A program made the position numbers and the translations under genes. The notes below the pieces were generated by a model. The model was not told where the DNA came from, did not search any database, and was given only the letters and a program-made list of their open reading frames with translations. From Takakia lepidozioides (lineage: Eukaryota; Streptophyta; Takakiopsida; Takakiales; Takakiaceae), in the NCBI GenBank assembly GCA_030704615.1, contig CM060732.1:76057053-76117052 (forward strand): a DNA stretch of 60,000 bases, in the 5' to 3' direction. This document shows, piece by piece, positions 32,067-42,781 of this stretch (position 1 is its first letter; each line of letters starts with the position of its first letter).

Positions 32067-33074
32067 CTAGGTTGGCGATGGCTGTGATGAGATTACGGTC
32101 GGAGTGATAATGGTGAGAAGATGGGCAAGAGAGGTAGGTACGGATGAGAAAGAGCGAGGTGAGGCTGTGTGTGAAGATATAATGTGGAGGGGGAATGAGG
32201 ATAGTTGGGTGAGCGCTTCAAATATTGCCATTAGTTCTGCATGAAGTATGGTGGCAGGACCAGGAAGTCTGTGAGCGGTGCCCTGATTGGTAGCGGCATG
32301 GTATACTCCATAACCTGCATGGGAGCCATTGAGGGAGCCGTCAGTGTAGTGGGAGTGGGATGGCGGAAATTTGGGAGGTATAGATTGGCAGTAGGATGGG
32401 AGGAGCGGGGGGAGCGTAGGTGGGGTAGGGGACAGGCGCGGTAGCGTCCTATTCCATGCCTTGCTTAAGTTAATCCTAGGGAGTGGGCCAGGTGGAATTG
32501 TGAGGACTGGGTGTGTGAGATGCTGGGGGTAGATGGTGGTTTTTAGCTTGTGAGTGCGCTTAAGGAGTTGATCCAGTAGGGCAGGGAAGGTGGGAGGTAT
32601 GGTGAAATGAGTGGTGTGTTGGACATGAAGAAGAAGGGTAAGGGTGGGTTCTTTGTAACGAAGGTATTTGGGGAGGGGCGGGGTGTGGATGTACCGGAGT
32701 TGGTTAGGTTTGATAGCGGCGAGGAGTGTTACACCGGGTGGGAATTGTAGGAGGGGGTGGGGACTGTTGGGTAGCTTTTGGTGAGTGAGTAAAAAGATCG
32801 TGACGCTTGATGGGGAGGACTGTGTGGCCATACGGGCCCATTGGAGGGCCTCATGTGTGAGGGGGCCTGAAGGGGGGTGGGCAAATCCCCTCCCTGCCCA
32901 TGCGTGTTGGGTGGCATGTCCGGTGGCTCCGAAGATGTAGTCTCGGAGGTGGGGGCTGGCAGAAGTTGTGATTCCCATCGGGCACGTAAGCGGACTGGAA
33001 TAATATGAATGAGTGAGTTCACTGAGTGGTAATGAGCAGAGAGAGGATATCCAGGGGGATAGTAGTATGAGCAA
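32067..33074 (-). CDS. LINE RNase H domain
   Basis: The frame is open for about 335 residues. The RNase H core reads HYTDGSLNGSHAGYGVYHAA (first Asp), then LHAELMAIFEALTQL (Glu), then a degraded ISSHTASPRSF strand where the third acidic residue (SDS-type) should be. It removes the RNA strand during reverse transcription. It lies between the chromodomain segment and the C-terminal part of the same LINE. Confidence 0.65.
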   Translation of the reverse strand: MLILLSPWISSLCSLPLSELTHSYYSSPLTCPMGITTSASPHLRDYIFGATGHATQHAWAGRGFAHPPSGPLTHEALQWARMATQSSPSSVTIFLLTHQKLPNSPHPLLQFPPGVTLLAAIKPNQLRYIHTPPLPKYLRYKEPTLTLLLHVQHTTHFTIPPTFPALLDQLLKRTHKLKTTIYPQHLTHPVLTIPPGPLPRINLSKAWNRTLPRLSPTPPTLPPLLPSYCQSIPPKFPPSHSHYTDGSLNGSHAGYGVYHAATNQGTAHRLPGPATILHAELMAIFEALTQLSSFPLHIISSHTASPRSFSSVPTSLAHLLTIITPTVISSQPSPT

Positions 33075-33792
33075 ATACTTGTGATAGTTTTGTCAGGGAA
33101 CAGGGTTTTTTGGGAAGAGTGTCTTGGAGGTAGCGGGTAGCAAGCCAACTGAGTTTGGTAGTGAAGTCTTGGCGGGGTGGGTGGATTTGAGCGTCACAGG
33201 GGGAGGAAGTAGAGTATTTAGCCCATAGCCATGCTAGTCTATCATTGGGAATGAGGCCAAGAAAACGGCCGTTGAAGGTGTAGATAGTTGACATACGAGG
33301 GCCTTGACAGATTGTGGGGGAGGTGTGCAGGATATCCTTATCTGGATTGCATTCAGTAATGTGTATGTGTACGTTAGGGGCGGTAAGTGGTTGATGTACG
33401 TGTCGAGCATCTTTGGGTTGGGTTTGGGAGATATGTTGTTGGTGGGTATGCGCGAGGTAGTTAGTGTCGGTACGTTTGTGGAATGCGGTGAGGAGTGTGA
33501 GATTGTGGGCGGGGTCGCAGTCATCATGTGAGCCAAAGAGGTCATCCTCGATTTGCCATGAGTTATCATCAGCTGTGTAGCCGGCCCATTGGCATAGGTA
33601 ATAGGTATCAACACAAGTGGCCCCATATGAGTCTATAGAAGTTTGGGTTTTAATACCTAAGATGGCTTCAATAACATATGCTTCGGGGTTATCTGTGTGG
33701 TCATGATGAGTTTCAGGAGTGCTAGGTGAGGTGGGAGCTGGGGTGGAAGTAGTTTGCGTAACGAATGGCGTGAGGATGCAGGTGGGAGGGGT
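33019..33792 (-). CDS. Chromodomain segment of the minus-strand LINE
   Basis: One continuous minus-strand frame follows a TAG at about 33797-33795. After a Thr/Pro/Ser-rich lead it reads EAYVIEAILGIKT, a 13-residue insert, then YYLCQWAGYTADDNSWQIED then DLFGSHDD. This is the chromodomain pattern: an Y/V-V-E-x-I-L start, a Y-L-x-x-W-x-G-Y core, and a second W before acidic residues, so the methyl-lysine cage aromatics (Y, W, W) are present. It continues about 150 residues into LINE-like sequence (YTFNGRFLGLIPND). The segment has the G-poor sense strand of the LINE, not the composition of the gypsy piece to its right, although it is in frame with that integrase fragment after one stop. Confidence 0.55.
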   Translation of the reverse strand, partial: TPPTCILTPFVTQTTSTPAPTSPSTPETHHDHTDNPEAYVIEAILGIKTQTSIDSYGATCVDTYYLCQWAGYTADDNSWQIEDDLFGSHDDCDPAHNLTLLTAFHKRTDTNYLAHTHQQHISQTQPKDARHVHQPLTAPNVHIHITECNPDKDILHTSPTICQGPRMSTIYTFNGRFLGLIPNDRLAWLWAKYSTSSPCDAQIHPPRQDFTTKLSWLATRYLQDTLPKKPCSLTKLSQVFAHTTIPLDILSLLITTQ

Positions 33793-33867
33793 CTAGGACG
33801 AGTCCCTATCCGAGTGGGGAGATGGTATAGGGGAGGTGGATGTGGATGGGGTCTGAATCTCCCCCAA

Positions 33868-34575
33868 GAACTCTCTCCCTTGGTCCGTGAGTACCTCAGC
33901 TGGAGCACCGAATTGGCTAAGCACACGATCCAGGAATGCATACGTAGCCCCCTCACTAGCCTTGTCAGGCAATGGAACCAACACAATCCACTTGGAGAAG
34001 TGCTCCACCATCACCAACACATATCTGTGGTGACGCATCGTCAGTGGCAAAGGCCCTGCGAAGTCAAGACTTCACCTGTAGCCCAATCTCATGATGGGTA
34101 AAGGATGCAACTGTGGTGTAGGGGCGTTGAATGAAGCACGCACCCTGTCACACACCATGCACCTAGCAACGAACTGTTGCACCTCTGTGTGCATACCACG
34201 CCACCAATACTGCCCCTGCAGTAAACTATGAGTGCGTCGCACTCCAAAATGCCCCAACTCCTCATGGGCATGCCGCACTAACCGTGCACGTTGTGTTGGG
34301 TGAGGCACGATCCTCACTCGACCATCCTCCCACACTTGAAGCAAGTGTATCCCCTCCCACTTGAACCTCTTGGCTCGTTGTAGGATCCGATCCCTCTCCT
34401 TGGCAGTCACACTAGCTGCCGTATCTCCAGTGCGGAGGTAATCCAACACAACCGAATCCTCATGTATATCTCTGGCACCACCTGGCTCATCACTAGCCTC
34501 AGGGTCCTTATACACTCTGTCTACAGTCATCCATGTTGTAGGTCCAACCTGACCTCCCGATGCCAAGATACACAA
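33868..34575 (-). pseudogene. Gypsy integrase fragment
   Basis: Zinc-binding part HEELGHFGVRRTHSLLQGQY then FVARCMVCDRVRA (H-H-C-C type, 34290-34130), followed by core strand YVLVMVEHFSKWIVLVPLPD and FGAPAEVLTDQGREFLGE (second Asp). The core ends there: the remainder with the catalytic Glu is missing. Two frames overlap near 34070, so a frameshift separates the zinc part from the core. Confidence 0.75.
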
Positions 34576-34619
34576 AAAGGCAGATGCATGTCATCTTTGC
34601 ACCATCTCTTCATCCGTCT

Positions 34620-34800
34620 CACCATGCCACCGAGCTCCAGTGTCATCCTGCTGGCTCGTGCATGGATTGTGGCTCAATCCATCCGCATCCCTATTGACCA
34701 AACCCAGTCAATGCACAACCTGAACATGTCTCTCATGCTCCTCCACCATAGCACGAGAGGCAAAGCAATTCTTGTAAGCCTCAGGAACCGCCGTATACGT
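34620..34800 (-). pseudogene. RNase H tail of the gypsy pol
   Basis: On the minus strand a segment reads GLVNRDADGLSHNP, the usual end of a Ty3/gypsy RNase H (N-x-D-A-D-x-L-S-x-x-P), just upstream of the integrase zinc part. The reverse transcriptase proper, expected between this and the methyltransferase, is not recognisable, so most of it seems deleted. Confidence 0.55.
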
Positions 34801-35174
34801 CGTCTCTCTCCTCTAGTGACAATTGGTCTAATATCAGGCTCCCAATTGCCCTTTGTAATTGCAACCTTAAGTCCAGCAGTAGAGGACGCATCCCGTGGTT
34901 GCTATGCCGCAACCTCTTGAGCAGTACTCCATGCCTGCGTAGTCAATGACAAGGCCTCATCCTGCCCCCATCATCTCATCCTTGAGGACCTCCTCAACCC
35001 GAGAAGAATCCCCAACCTCATCCATCACATCCGCCTTGGCTGTCAACTCCCTCTGAACCTCGAGCACCTCCCACGTGTGTCATGGATGTCTACACCCCGT
35101 GGTCCTCACCGGCTCGCCCCCACTCACTGCATGTACCGTCTCGGTAGGCAGAGAGACCGTCAAGGGAAGTGCAC

Positions 35175-36170
35175 TCCGCACTCTACGTTGCTTAACCATA
35201 GCCAAACTGATAATCTAGGTCAAGCAATTTAGATCCATTGCTTGCCCCAACACCTGACGACGTGATGTCTCAGAAAGAGAATGCACCGCCGTGGTCCCAG
35301 TGGAAAAACCCATAGTCCGCTCTCGCTCGTCGGCATTAGGCTCCACTAACTGCTACAACTGAGCATCCCACAGGAGGCCAGGTCCACTATCCCGGAAAGC
35401 ATGCGATCCTGGGAAGCTGAGCAGTGTAGGTAGTGATGCTCGTGGTTGACCCACCTTGTTGACCACTGCCAAAGGCGGACGGTCATCGTGTTTCACACCT
35501 CGAGACTGCATCCCTGTGTCCAAAATGCTATCCACTGTGAGGTGTGCTGGCCGCTGCACCCCATCAAATGCACGCTTGAGCAGTGCGGGTGGCATCAAAT
35601 TTTCCACCATAACCGTGGACGATGAGCCCGTGACCCCACTGCAGCTGCATCCAACAACACTGCTGATCCAAGCCACGACCGAACTTGGTGCACACTGGCC
35701 ATCACCCTGGCCCAAGAATTGCCCATCAGTGGCACATTCTCCAAGATGTATGCTGGAGATACAGCTTGATGAAGCTGTAAGTGGCGCAAAACCCGCACCA
35801 TCTCCCAAAACATACCCGACCTCGAGTCTCGCAATCCATTGTCATGCTCGGCTGATGAATGCCCTTGGCAGAGCCAACCTGCCACTACCAAATCAATGGA
35901 GCCAACCCGCTCCAAATTATGCGCCCCCAGCAAAGAGATGTCTGCCGGTAAGGCCTGCTGATATCCACGAACCGCAGACACCGGCAACAACTCAAGGTAT
36001 TGCTGCACCAACTGAGCAACATGGCGTAGGGAGACGCGTTGTGCAGTCTCATCCCTCTCCACATACAGGTAACGTCGTGCTCGTACACCTGTCTATAGAA
36101 CAGCAGCCAACCCGGTGCTGATCCCGCCAAACAAGTCCAGAAGGCAAATGCCTTCATCCGGACACTGCCA
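35175..36170 (-). pseudogene. Retrotransposon-encoded DNA (cytosine-5) methyltransferase
   Basis: In sense order: ICLLDLFGGISTGLAAVL (motif I, 36152-36096; usual form DLFGGIGTG), ERDETAQ (motif II region), IDLVVAGWLCQGHS (motif IV, catalytic Cys kept, Pro of PCQ read as Leu, 35873-35868), YILENVPLMGN (ENV, motif VI), VGSRAHRPRLWW (motif VIII), RPPLAVVNK and SGPGLLW (motif IX region), then past a stop NADERERTMGFSTGTTA and SRRQVLGQAMDLNCL (motif X). All motifs are in canonical order. C5-methyltransferases have been described in retrotransposons of dinoflagellates and of a charophyte alga, and this copy sits in the same context (after a protease, before RNase H and integrase). Frame changes near 36095 and 35590 and a stop near 35357 make it a pseudogene. 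Confidence 0.8.
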
Positions 36171-36689
36171 CACGATCGGTGTGGTGTCCAATGGTGACAA
36201 CTGAGGTGGTCCTGGTGCAATCCCCGCACTGTCCTCCTCTCCTGACGGTACAAAAGCCTCTACCCAGGCTTGTTGCACACGACAATCAGCAACCCGCTGC
36301 AAATCCTTGCTCGAGCCCCACAATGGAGTGTGAGCAACCATGGCAGGCAACTCCGCCATACCATACATGTCATCCTGCTCTGCCGGAGGTGACACATCCT
36401 CTGAATGAGTGTTGTCATCCAACAACTCTCCAGGCCAAGTCACTCCAGCTGTGAATGCTGCCAGTGTTGGCATCTTGCCTCGCTGGGCAACCGCAACTCC
36501 TCCTATGAACGTCACGGGAAGCTGCATACGCCGGCCCTCCCCTGACTGCCATCCAGGCCTATAGGAAGCTGACTCCTCCCAAAAATCCAGGGGGAAGCCC
36601 ATGGGATACAACACTACCCCACCAACAAGGACATCGTACGAGACCGCGACTGTCACAATGGCATTGGCTCTCATCACTGAGCCATCTGT

Positions 36690-37146
36690 AGGATGATCCG
36701 GCTGTAGTCAGATAGCCAACTCACGCCGTGTCATGCCCCGAGTCTGCTCTGATCCTCCCAGAGATGTCTGTATCTGGAAAGGACACGGCTCCATATCCGC
36801 CTCCGTGAGGCCCAAGCTTGCAATAGCAGCTCTGCTCAGCATCAATGGCTGAGCTTCCGAGTCCAACAACACTCGCAGTGGCCAGTACCTCTTGCCTGCC
36901 AGTCCACTCAAACAGAAAATGTCATCCTGGTTATCTAACATGACAACTCCAGGTGTTACCATGGCGCTCAATGGCTGACCTAGCTGACAGCTCCATCAAC
37001 CTGGCAGCTGTAGCTTGCCATGGCGCCGCCGTGGCAGTCTTGACCCTCACATCCGAGGATCCCTCCGACACTACACCTCCCACTATCTCCGCAGAAGAAG
37101 AAGTAACCTCCCCACTCTCACAGAGTGTAGCTGCGTGACCAGCCAA
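36690..37146 (-). pseudogene. Gypsy aspartic protease region
   Basis: Contains LAGKRYWPLRVLLDSEAQPL followed by MLSRAAIASLGL, the pattern of a retropepsin (D-S/T-G loop followed by hydrophobic strands), here with DSE in place of DSG. It lies directly upstream of the methyltransferase segment in the sense direction, on the same strand. Confidence 0.5.
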
Positions 37147-37308
37147 CCATATGAGTGCCTGCGGTGGATTCAGGTGCAGGTGCAGGCTATGTTAGGAACT
37201 TAGTATTCCAAACCATAAGCCGCATCAGGTTCTCTACCCGGTTACCTTGTGGAGAGGGAGTTAGAGATAAGTTCATGACCGGTTGAGTGCTAGTTTGTCA
37301 ACACGGAG

Positions 37309-39004
37309 GTGCCACTAGTTGTTGGGGAAAGTGCTGGTATGAGCACTAGCGATACTAGCGGGTATACGAAACGAGGTGTGCAGTTTAGGCCACCTTCACC
37401 TCCTGTGTCTTCTACGGAAGGTTCTGATTCGGATTGTGAATCAGGAGGACTCACACCAGCGGTGCAAGTTGTTTCCTTGCCATTGTTGTGGGACCCAATG
37501 GAGGAGATGTATGGAGCCACCAATGAGCCACAAAGGTACTCTGGGGCGGTGGGCACCATTGAGTTGGATGATTTTATCCAAGAGTTTGATAGTTGGTGTG
37601 ACTTGCAGCAAATGCGCAATCCACAACTGTTTACGCCTTTTATGGCATGGAAGGGGCTGTTTCAGCACCTTGAGGGACCGCCCATGGATGATTACCATGA
37701 GTTTAGGCGGGGGCACGATGTTGAGATCAAGGAGTGGAGGATGTACTGGTCACCCGACTATGTCTCCATCACTAGAGGCACTAGAGGCACAAGGGCAGTA
37801 GCAGCTACAACAGCAGCTTCCACGAGCAGTAGTGGGACTAGTGGTACAGCAACTACGACGTCCACCCAAGCTACTGCTGCAGCAGCACCAGTGGCGGTGC
37901 CTGCCTTCAACCCTGTTGTGGAGTTCTTCGAAGAGTTGAGAAGGAACTACCAAGGGGTGAGGACAGAGAAGTTGAGGAGCTTGCAAGAGTTCCAACGGAA
38001 GCCTACTGAGAGCTTGAGGGAGGCTTTCACTCGAATGAGGCGCTTAATAAATGTAACCCAAGGGGTTACGGAGGCTCAGGCAGTCCAATTCTGGTATGGG
38101 ATATTGGACAAGGAGCTGAGGAGAAGGGTGCGGGATGCAACTCTCTTACAAGCGGCCCAACCCACCTTAGCAAATGTGTTTTTTGCTGGCAGAGCGGATA
38201 GAGCTCAACATGGTGAAGGAATGAGTGGTCATGGTGGGATTTGCTAAGGAGGCACCACGGGGTAGTGGTGCTCCTAGCCAACCACTACCTCAACGTACTT
38301 AAGGCAACAAGGGAGCTCAGGTGAAGCCCAGGGAAGGACAGAGAGGACCTCAGATGCATGGGTCTCTCCCTTCATTTGCAAGCCAACAACGGGCGGATGT
38401 GGTGTGCTGGACATGTGGAGGACCTCATGTCAAGAAGGATTGCCCAGAGGGAGGCAATGGTTTGGCACCGGCACAACCTGCACAGTTGCAGTGTGGGCAT
38501 TGTGGCAAGTACGGGCATGGAGAGGCCCAGTGCTATGGTTTGCATCCTGAGTTGCACCCAGGCCAGTTCCAAGGGAACAATGGTGGCCGGGGGCGAGGTG
38601 GAGCAGCCCAGAGAGGACGCGGTGGCCAGGCACGAGGTGCAGGCCAAGGGCAAGCTCAACATGGCCAAGGACGCGGAGGTCAGGGTGGTGACCAAGGCAT
38701 GGCCAACCGGCTTCAGCAGCTAGAGCAGAAGCTCGCGGCCATGGCCACAGCTCAGGTGGTACCGGCTCCAAGGCCGGATGGTCCACCTCCTACTCCTGAG
38801 GGAGGAGACATGGGAGGCATGGGATTCATGTGCGGGGCAGCACTACCACTAGTGAGGGGTGCCACTACCACTACCACTGTGGGTGGGGCACCACTACCAC
38901 TAGTGTCGGGCAAAACTACCACTCACCTCCAACCTCACCACAGGAGAAACAAAGATGGTCTGACTGGTCATCAACCCAGCCTCACCATCGACAGCATGCT
39001 CTAG
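37309..39004 (+). pseudogene. Gypsy gag with two CCHC zinc knuckles
   Basis: The first frame (37309-38247) has an acidic leader, then YSGAVGTIELDDFIQEFDSW, LQEFQRKPTESLREAFTRMR and VQFWYGILDKELRRRV, the conserved core of retroviral-type gag (capsid). After a frame change come two zinc knuckles, CWTCGGPHVKKDCP and CGHCGKYGHGEAQC (about 38406-38532), then an RGRGG/GQ-rich stretch and LQQLEQKLAAMATAQ. It points rightwards while the pol remnants at 33868-37146 point leftwards. Confidence 0.7.
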
Positions 39005-40735
39005 GGTGGGATCGGCGATCAAGCCCGAGTCCACCACCTATAAAATCAAGCGCCCACACACCAGCACGCTCTCGTCCCAACACCCTCTTTTTTCCTCTCT
39101 TCTCTCACTTGCATGACCATGAGAGCATCCTGTAGACACTCCTCAAACCGCCCTCCACGAGCTTATGAAACTTGGCCTCCAAGGCCCCATACAAGCCTCC
39201 ACAGGGTCTGCCAGTACCTCCTTACGTCCACCCGCCATTCCTCAGAATGGAACCACCTCAGGAAACCAAACCACGCTATTCACTGAAGGTTCAAAAATGG
39301 AGCAAATAGAGGTACATATAGGCCCCAACAACATTCTGTCCAAAGGAATTACCTGCAGGCTGGTCTCCCCCATAGTTAAGAACTGGGCTGAAAACCCGAA
39401 AAGATTACCTGCAGGGAAGTAATCCCCTTTGTTAAAACGCAACAGGGAGGCAATTCCGACTTTTTTGCCGGATCAGCTAGCTCAAAACCGTTGTTCTTCA
39501 GAGCCCAGCCTCCCCATCAAGATCCCACGAAACGAGTGAAAAAAGACACTCGTTTTTTTTTTTTTTTTTTTTTTTTCACTCTTCCTGTTCGCGGCCTTCC
39601 GTGGCTCTAACCGCCACTACTCCTCACGGCCCGCCCTAGACACTCGTTGGCCACGGGCTGCCCAGTGATACCCCGTGGTACCACTCCCACGAGCCTTCAC
39701 GGCCCGCCATCCCCACGATCTGGTTACCGTCCCCACCCGTTGTGTCCGCACCACGACTTCCAACGGTCACGGTCAACGGTCACGGTCAACCATCACGACC
39801 TGGGCTCGTGGTATCTCGTGATACCGTCCCAACGGCCCATCACGGCCACTATTCCCTGCGTTCCCTGGAACTCCCATCGAGTTCCCGACGTTCCCACGCG
39901 TTCCCGAGCTGGGGTTTGCTCCTGCACCTGCTGCCGACGAGCTATGGCTTTTGCGGAGCCATCAGCCCCGTCGCCCTGCACTCCTGAGCTCTCATGGCCC
40001 ACTAGAAGTGCCCCCAACTCAACAAGCAAGCCATATGCTGCCCAACAAGCTCCATTTTGAAGCTCACAAAAACGAATCTGAAAATACACACCTTTACAAG
40101 CCTGGTGCACCTGCACTTCTCATGCATATCCCCTGGCTCTAGGGCGCCTTGTTGCTGCCTTTCCAGCCCCGCTCTTGCCACTCTAAGAGCCCTTATACTA
40201 TTGAGTTTCAGATTCAAACTCCAACTCAGCACATGCTTCACAAGTGCACTGATTTGCACACAAGGGGGACCAGCCACCTCTCTTCACTCATACCTCTTCA
40301 TGAACTTGGAGCTAAAGCTCCCAACGGGCTGCGATGCATCCCCTCGCAGCTCCACCATTCGGTTGCTCCTCATCTACCCGCAACAACTAGTTTCGGGCAG
40401 AAATACCTGGAGCTGATCATATCATCTCCAACCTGCAACACGCTAGTTTCTATGCGTAGCCCACATTTCTGCAGCTCCTTAACTCGGCCTGTAGCTGAAG
40501 AAGACAACCACCAGTATATATTAAGTCGAACCAAGTGCACCCCACGCCATGGGGAATCCACACTACGGCGCCATAGCTAGACGCGGTAAGGCTCAACTCG
40601 AGAAAGATGAGCCCACCGCAATCTGTTGTGAAGATAACAACGTCAGGTGCCCAAACATGTATTGGCCCCTGGATTGACACTTGGATCAATCCCAAATATC
40701 AATATATAAAAGCTAGCTATTTCCTAGCTAACTTC
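39005..40735. other. Region after gag, no supported gene
   Basis: No domain is recognised. It holds a T tract of nearly 30 bases (about 39549-39577) and a stretch with many CACGG/CCACG steps (39580-39920). It may contain part of an LTR, but I found no matching partner in the window. Confidence 0.35.
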
Positions 40736-40738
40736 ACA

Positions 40739-42256
40739 CTAGTGGTAAAATAACTTGACAAGGGGGCTGGAGCCGACGCTGTAACAGTCTGTCGGGAGTT
40801 GGGTGAGGGCACTAGGAATACTGGTAGGTAAGCCACATATTCGTTTGGTTAGTTGAGTGATGTGTTTGTCTAGTACTTTGAGATCTGGTAGGGAGAAAGG
40901 ATCGGCGTGAAAAGAGTATTGGACTTGTGGCTTAAGCACAGAGCTGATGATTGATAGTTTGGGTCTAATGGAGACAGGGGATTTAATAAGAGCCAGGCTT
41001 TTGTTAGAGAGCTTAGCAAGTGTGGTGGTCTTTTGCACATGTCGGGTGAGTGATGGGACTAGCTGGATACCTAAGTATGTGTAAGGCTCATCGGGTCCCA
41101 AAAAGGGGAAGGGGTTGTTTAGGTAATGGATATAGAGTTTACAATAAGAAGCCATCGCAATTTTTGTTAATTTACTGCGGTGGGTTGTTGCGGTAACGGC
41201 GCACTTGTGGAGGCTAAGTTCCATGCCGGACCATAAGTTAAAGCGGGATAATTTGCTGACTTGTCGGTTGAGGTGTTGGGGTTTGTGAGCTAGAATAGTG
41301 AGGTCGTCAGCGTATGCGGCAGCGGAGATTTCATTAAGGGAGGTTTTATAGTGATAGCCGAGATTTCCGCGTGCTAACCATCTTAGTAGAGGTTCTAAAA
41401 AGATAATAAAGAGGTATGGACTGAGGGTATCACCCTGGATGGTATCGCGTAGGATAGGAATAGGGGGGGTAGTACCATAGTATGAACCGGAGTATTCCGT
41501 AGTGCTGTTGGTATAAATGTTGCCAATGAGTTTGGATGGCATCGATGGGATAACCGAGGTCCGTCATGATTGCAAGTAGTCAGGCATGGTCTAAGGATCC
41601 GAGGCATTTTTAAAGTCTATATACAAGAGATAGATATCTTGTTTAGTGAGCTTGGCATCTTCGAGGGCTGAGAGGACGTATTGTATTTGACGAGTTGTGC
41701 TACGTGTGGCTCGGAAGCCCTCCTGGGGGTCACTCAGAATATGGTGTTGTTCACCATAATTGGATAGCAGCGTGGTCAGTGTGCTGGTAAACAATTTATA
41801 GATAGTATTGGCTAGGGCTATGGGTCTGTAGTTACCGAGGTTAATTGGGTCGCCTTTCTTAAATAGCAGGATGGTGCGGCTATGTTTCCAAGTAGGTGGG
41901 ATACATTCGAGTTGGTAACATAGTTTGAAAAATTTGAAGAAGAGGGTGTGAAGATGGGGGTCGAGCGCCTGTAATATAGCATTAGGGATCATATCTGGTC
42001 CAGGGGCCTTTGATTTGGATAGACCTTTAAGGCAAGAGTCATAGAGATCTAGCGTGAAAAGGTCATGTATGCGGTCCGTGGGTACCCCACGTTTGTCTAA
42101 TGAGAAGCCGCCGAGGTCATGCCATGGGTAATGTTTGACTTTACATAAACAGTTGGGGTGGTGGTGGTCAGGGTGTAGGCAGTTTGCGACAGCGGGCGTA
42201 TAGGAAGTGGATGCTTGTATCCATATTTCTTTGTTGATATCAGTGGGGCTTGTCAA
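40739..42256 (-). pseudogene. LINE reverse transcriptase
   Basis: N-terminal half (42256-41591): LSKSKAPGPDMIPNAIL, RTILLFKKGDPINLGNYRPI then ALANTIYKL, QEGFRATRSTTRQI, IYLLYIDFKNA (first Asp). After a break at about 41590-41543, where a TGA replaces a Trp codon in an LDHA-LLAIM stretch, comes the C-terminal half: IRDTIQGDTLSPYLFIIFLE, AAYADDLTILAH (catalytic YADD), and a thumb-like LITKR segment. The RT supplies target-primed reverse transcription. It ends at 40739 where the gypsy-like piece was inserted. Confidence 0.8.
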
Positions 42257-42781
42257 GAAGTGGCCCAGTCGATGTTTAAGGCAGTCAATTGGTGGATCGA
42301 GCGTAGGGTTAAAGATGGCTTTGTGTGCTCTTTTAGGATGGTCATGTAGGAGCTGGAGGTGATAAACTTTTTGTGGTTATCGCTAGCTTTTTGCTTGGTT
42401 AAAAGATATGCGGTTTTTTTTTGCGTCCCTTCCTAGCTTGGCGAGGGCAGCAACCCAATTTGGGATGGTACTATGGTCCATAGGAGGGGGCAAGAGGGCT
42501 TGGCATACTGGGAGAGAGTTTAGGCAAATAATGCGGGGGTCTCGTCTCCATTATGTGTGATGATTGTTGGATGGGGAATTGGGGATGATAGTAAGGGCAC
42601 GGCGTATGGTATGATGGGTGTTAAGGTGAGAGGTCCAGGCACGTTTTTGTGAGTGGGTAAGGTATCCTCCATTTTGTTTGGATCGGGTAGTCTGGGGGAG
42701 GTCCTGGGGGGCCGAGCATGTTGCCAACACGTTTTTGGTCATTTCTTGGAGGATGGTTGTGAGGGTACGCTCGGCCTCGAA

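Larger units (their letters stand above)
33858..40735. mobile_element. Gypsy-like insertion carrying a C5-methyltransferase
   Basis: This interval interrupts the LINE between RT and chromodomain and has balanced base composition, unlike the G-poor LINE around it. On the minus strand it reads protease, cytosine methyltransferase, RNase H tail and integrase (37146 to 33868). On the plus strand it reads gag and zinc knuckles (37309-39004), so gag and pol point away from each other. Either an inversion or two fragments explain this. LTRs and a target duplication were not identified. Confidence 0.6.

Noticed and set aside
33858-40735. LTR pair expected for the gypsy-like insertion
   Set aside because: I compared the two borders and found no matching LTRs and no clear 5-bp duplication; the borders are set by composition and by loss of LINE frames only.
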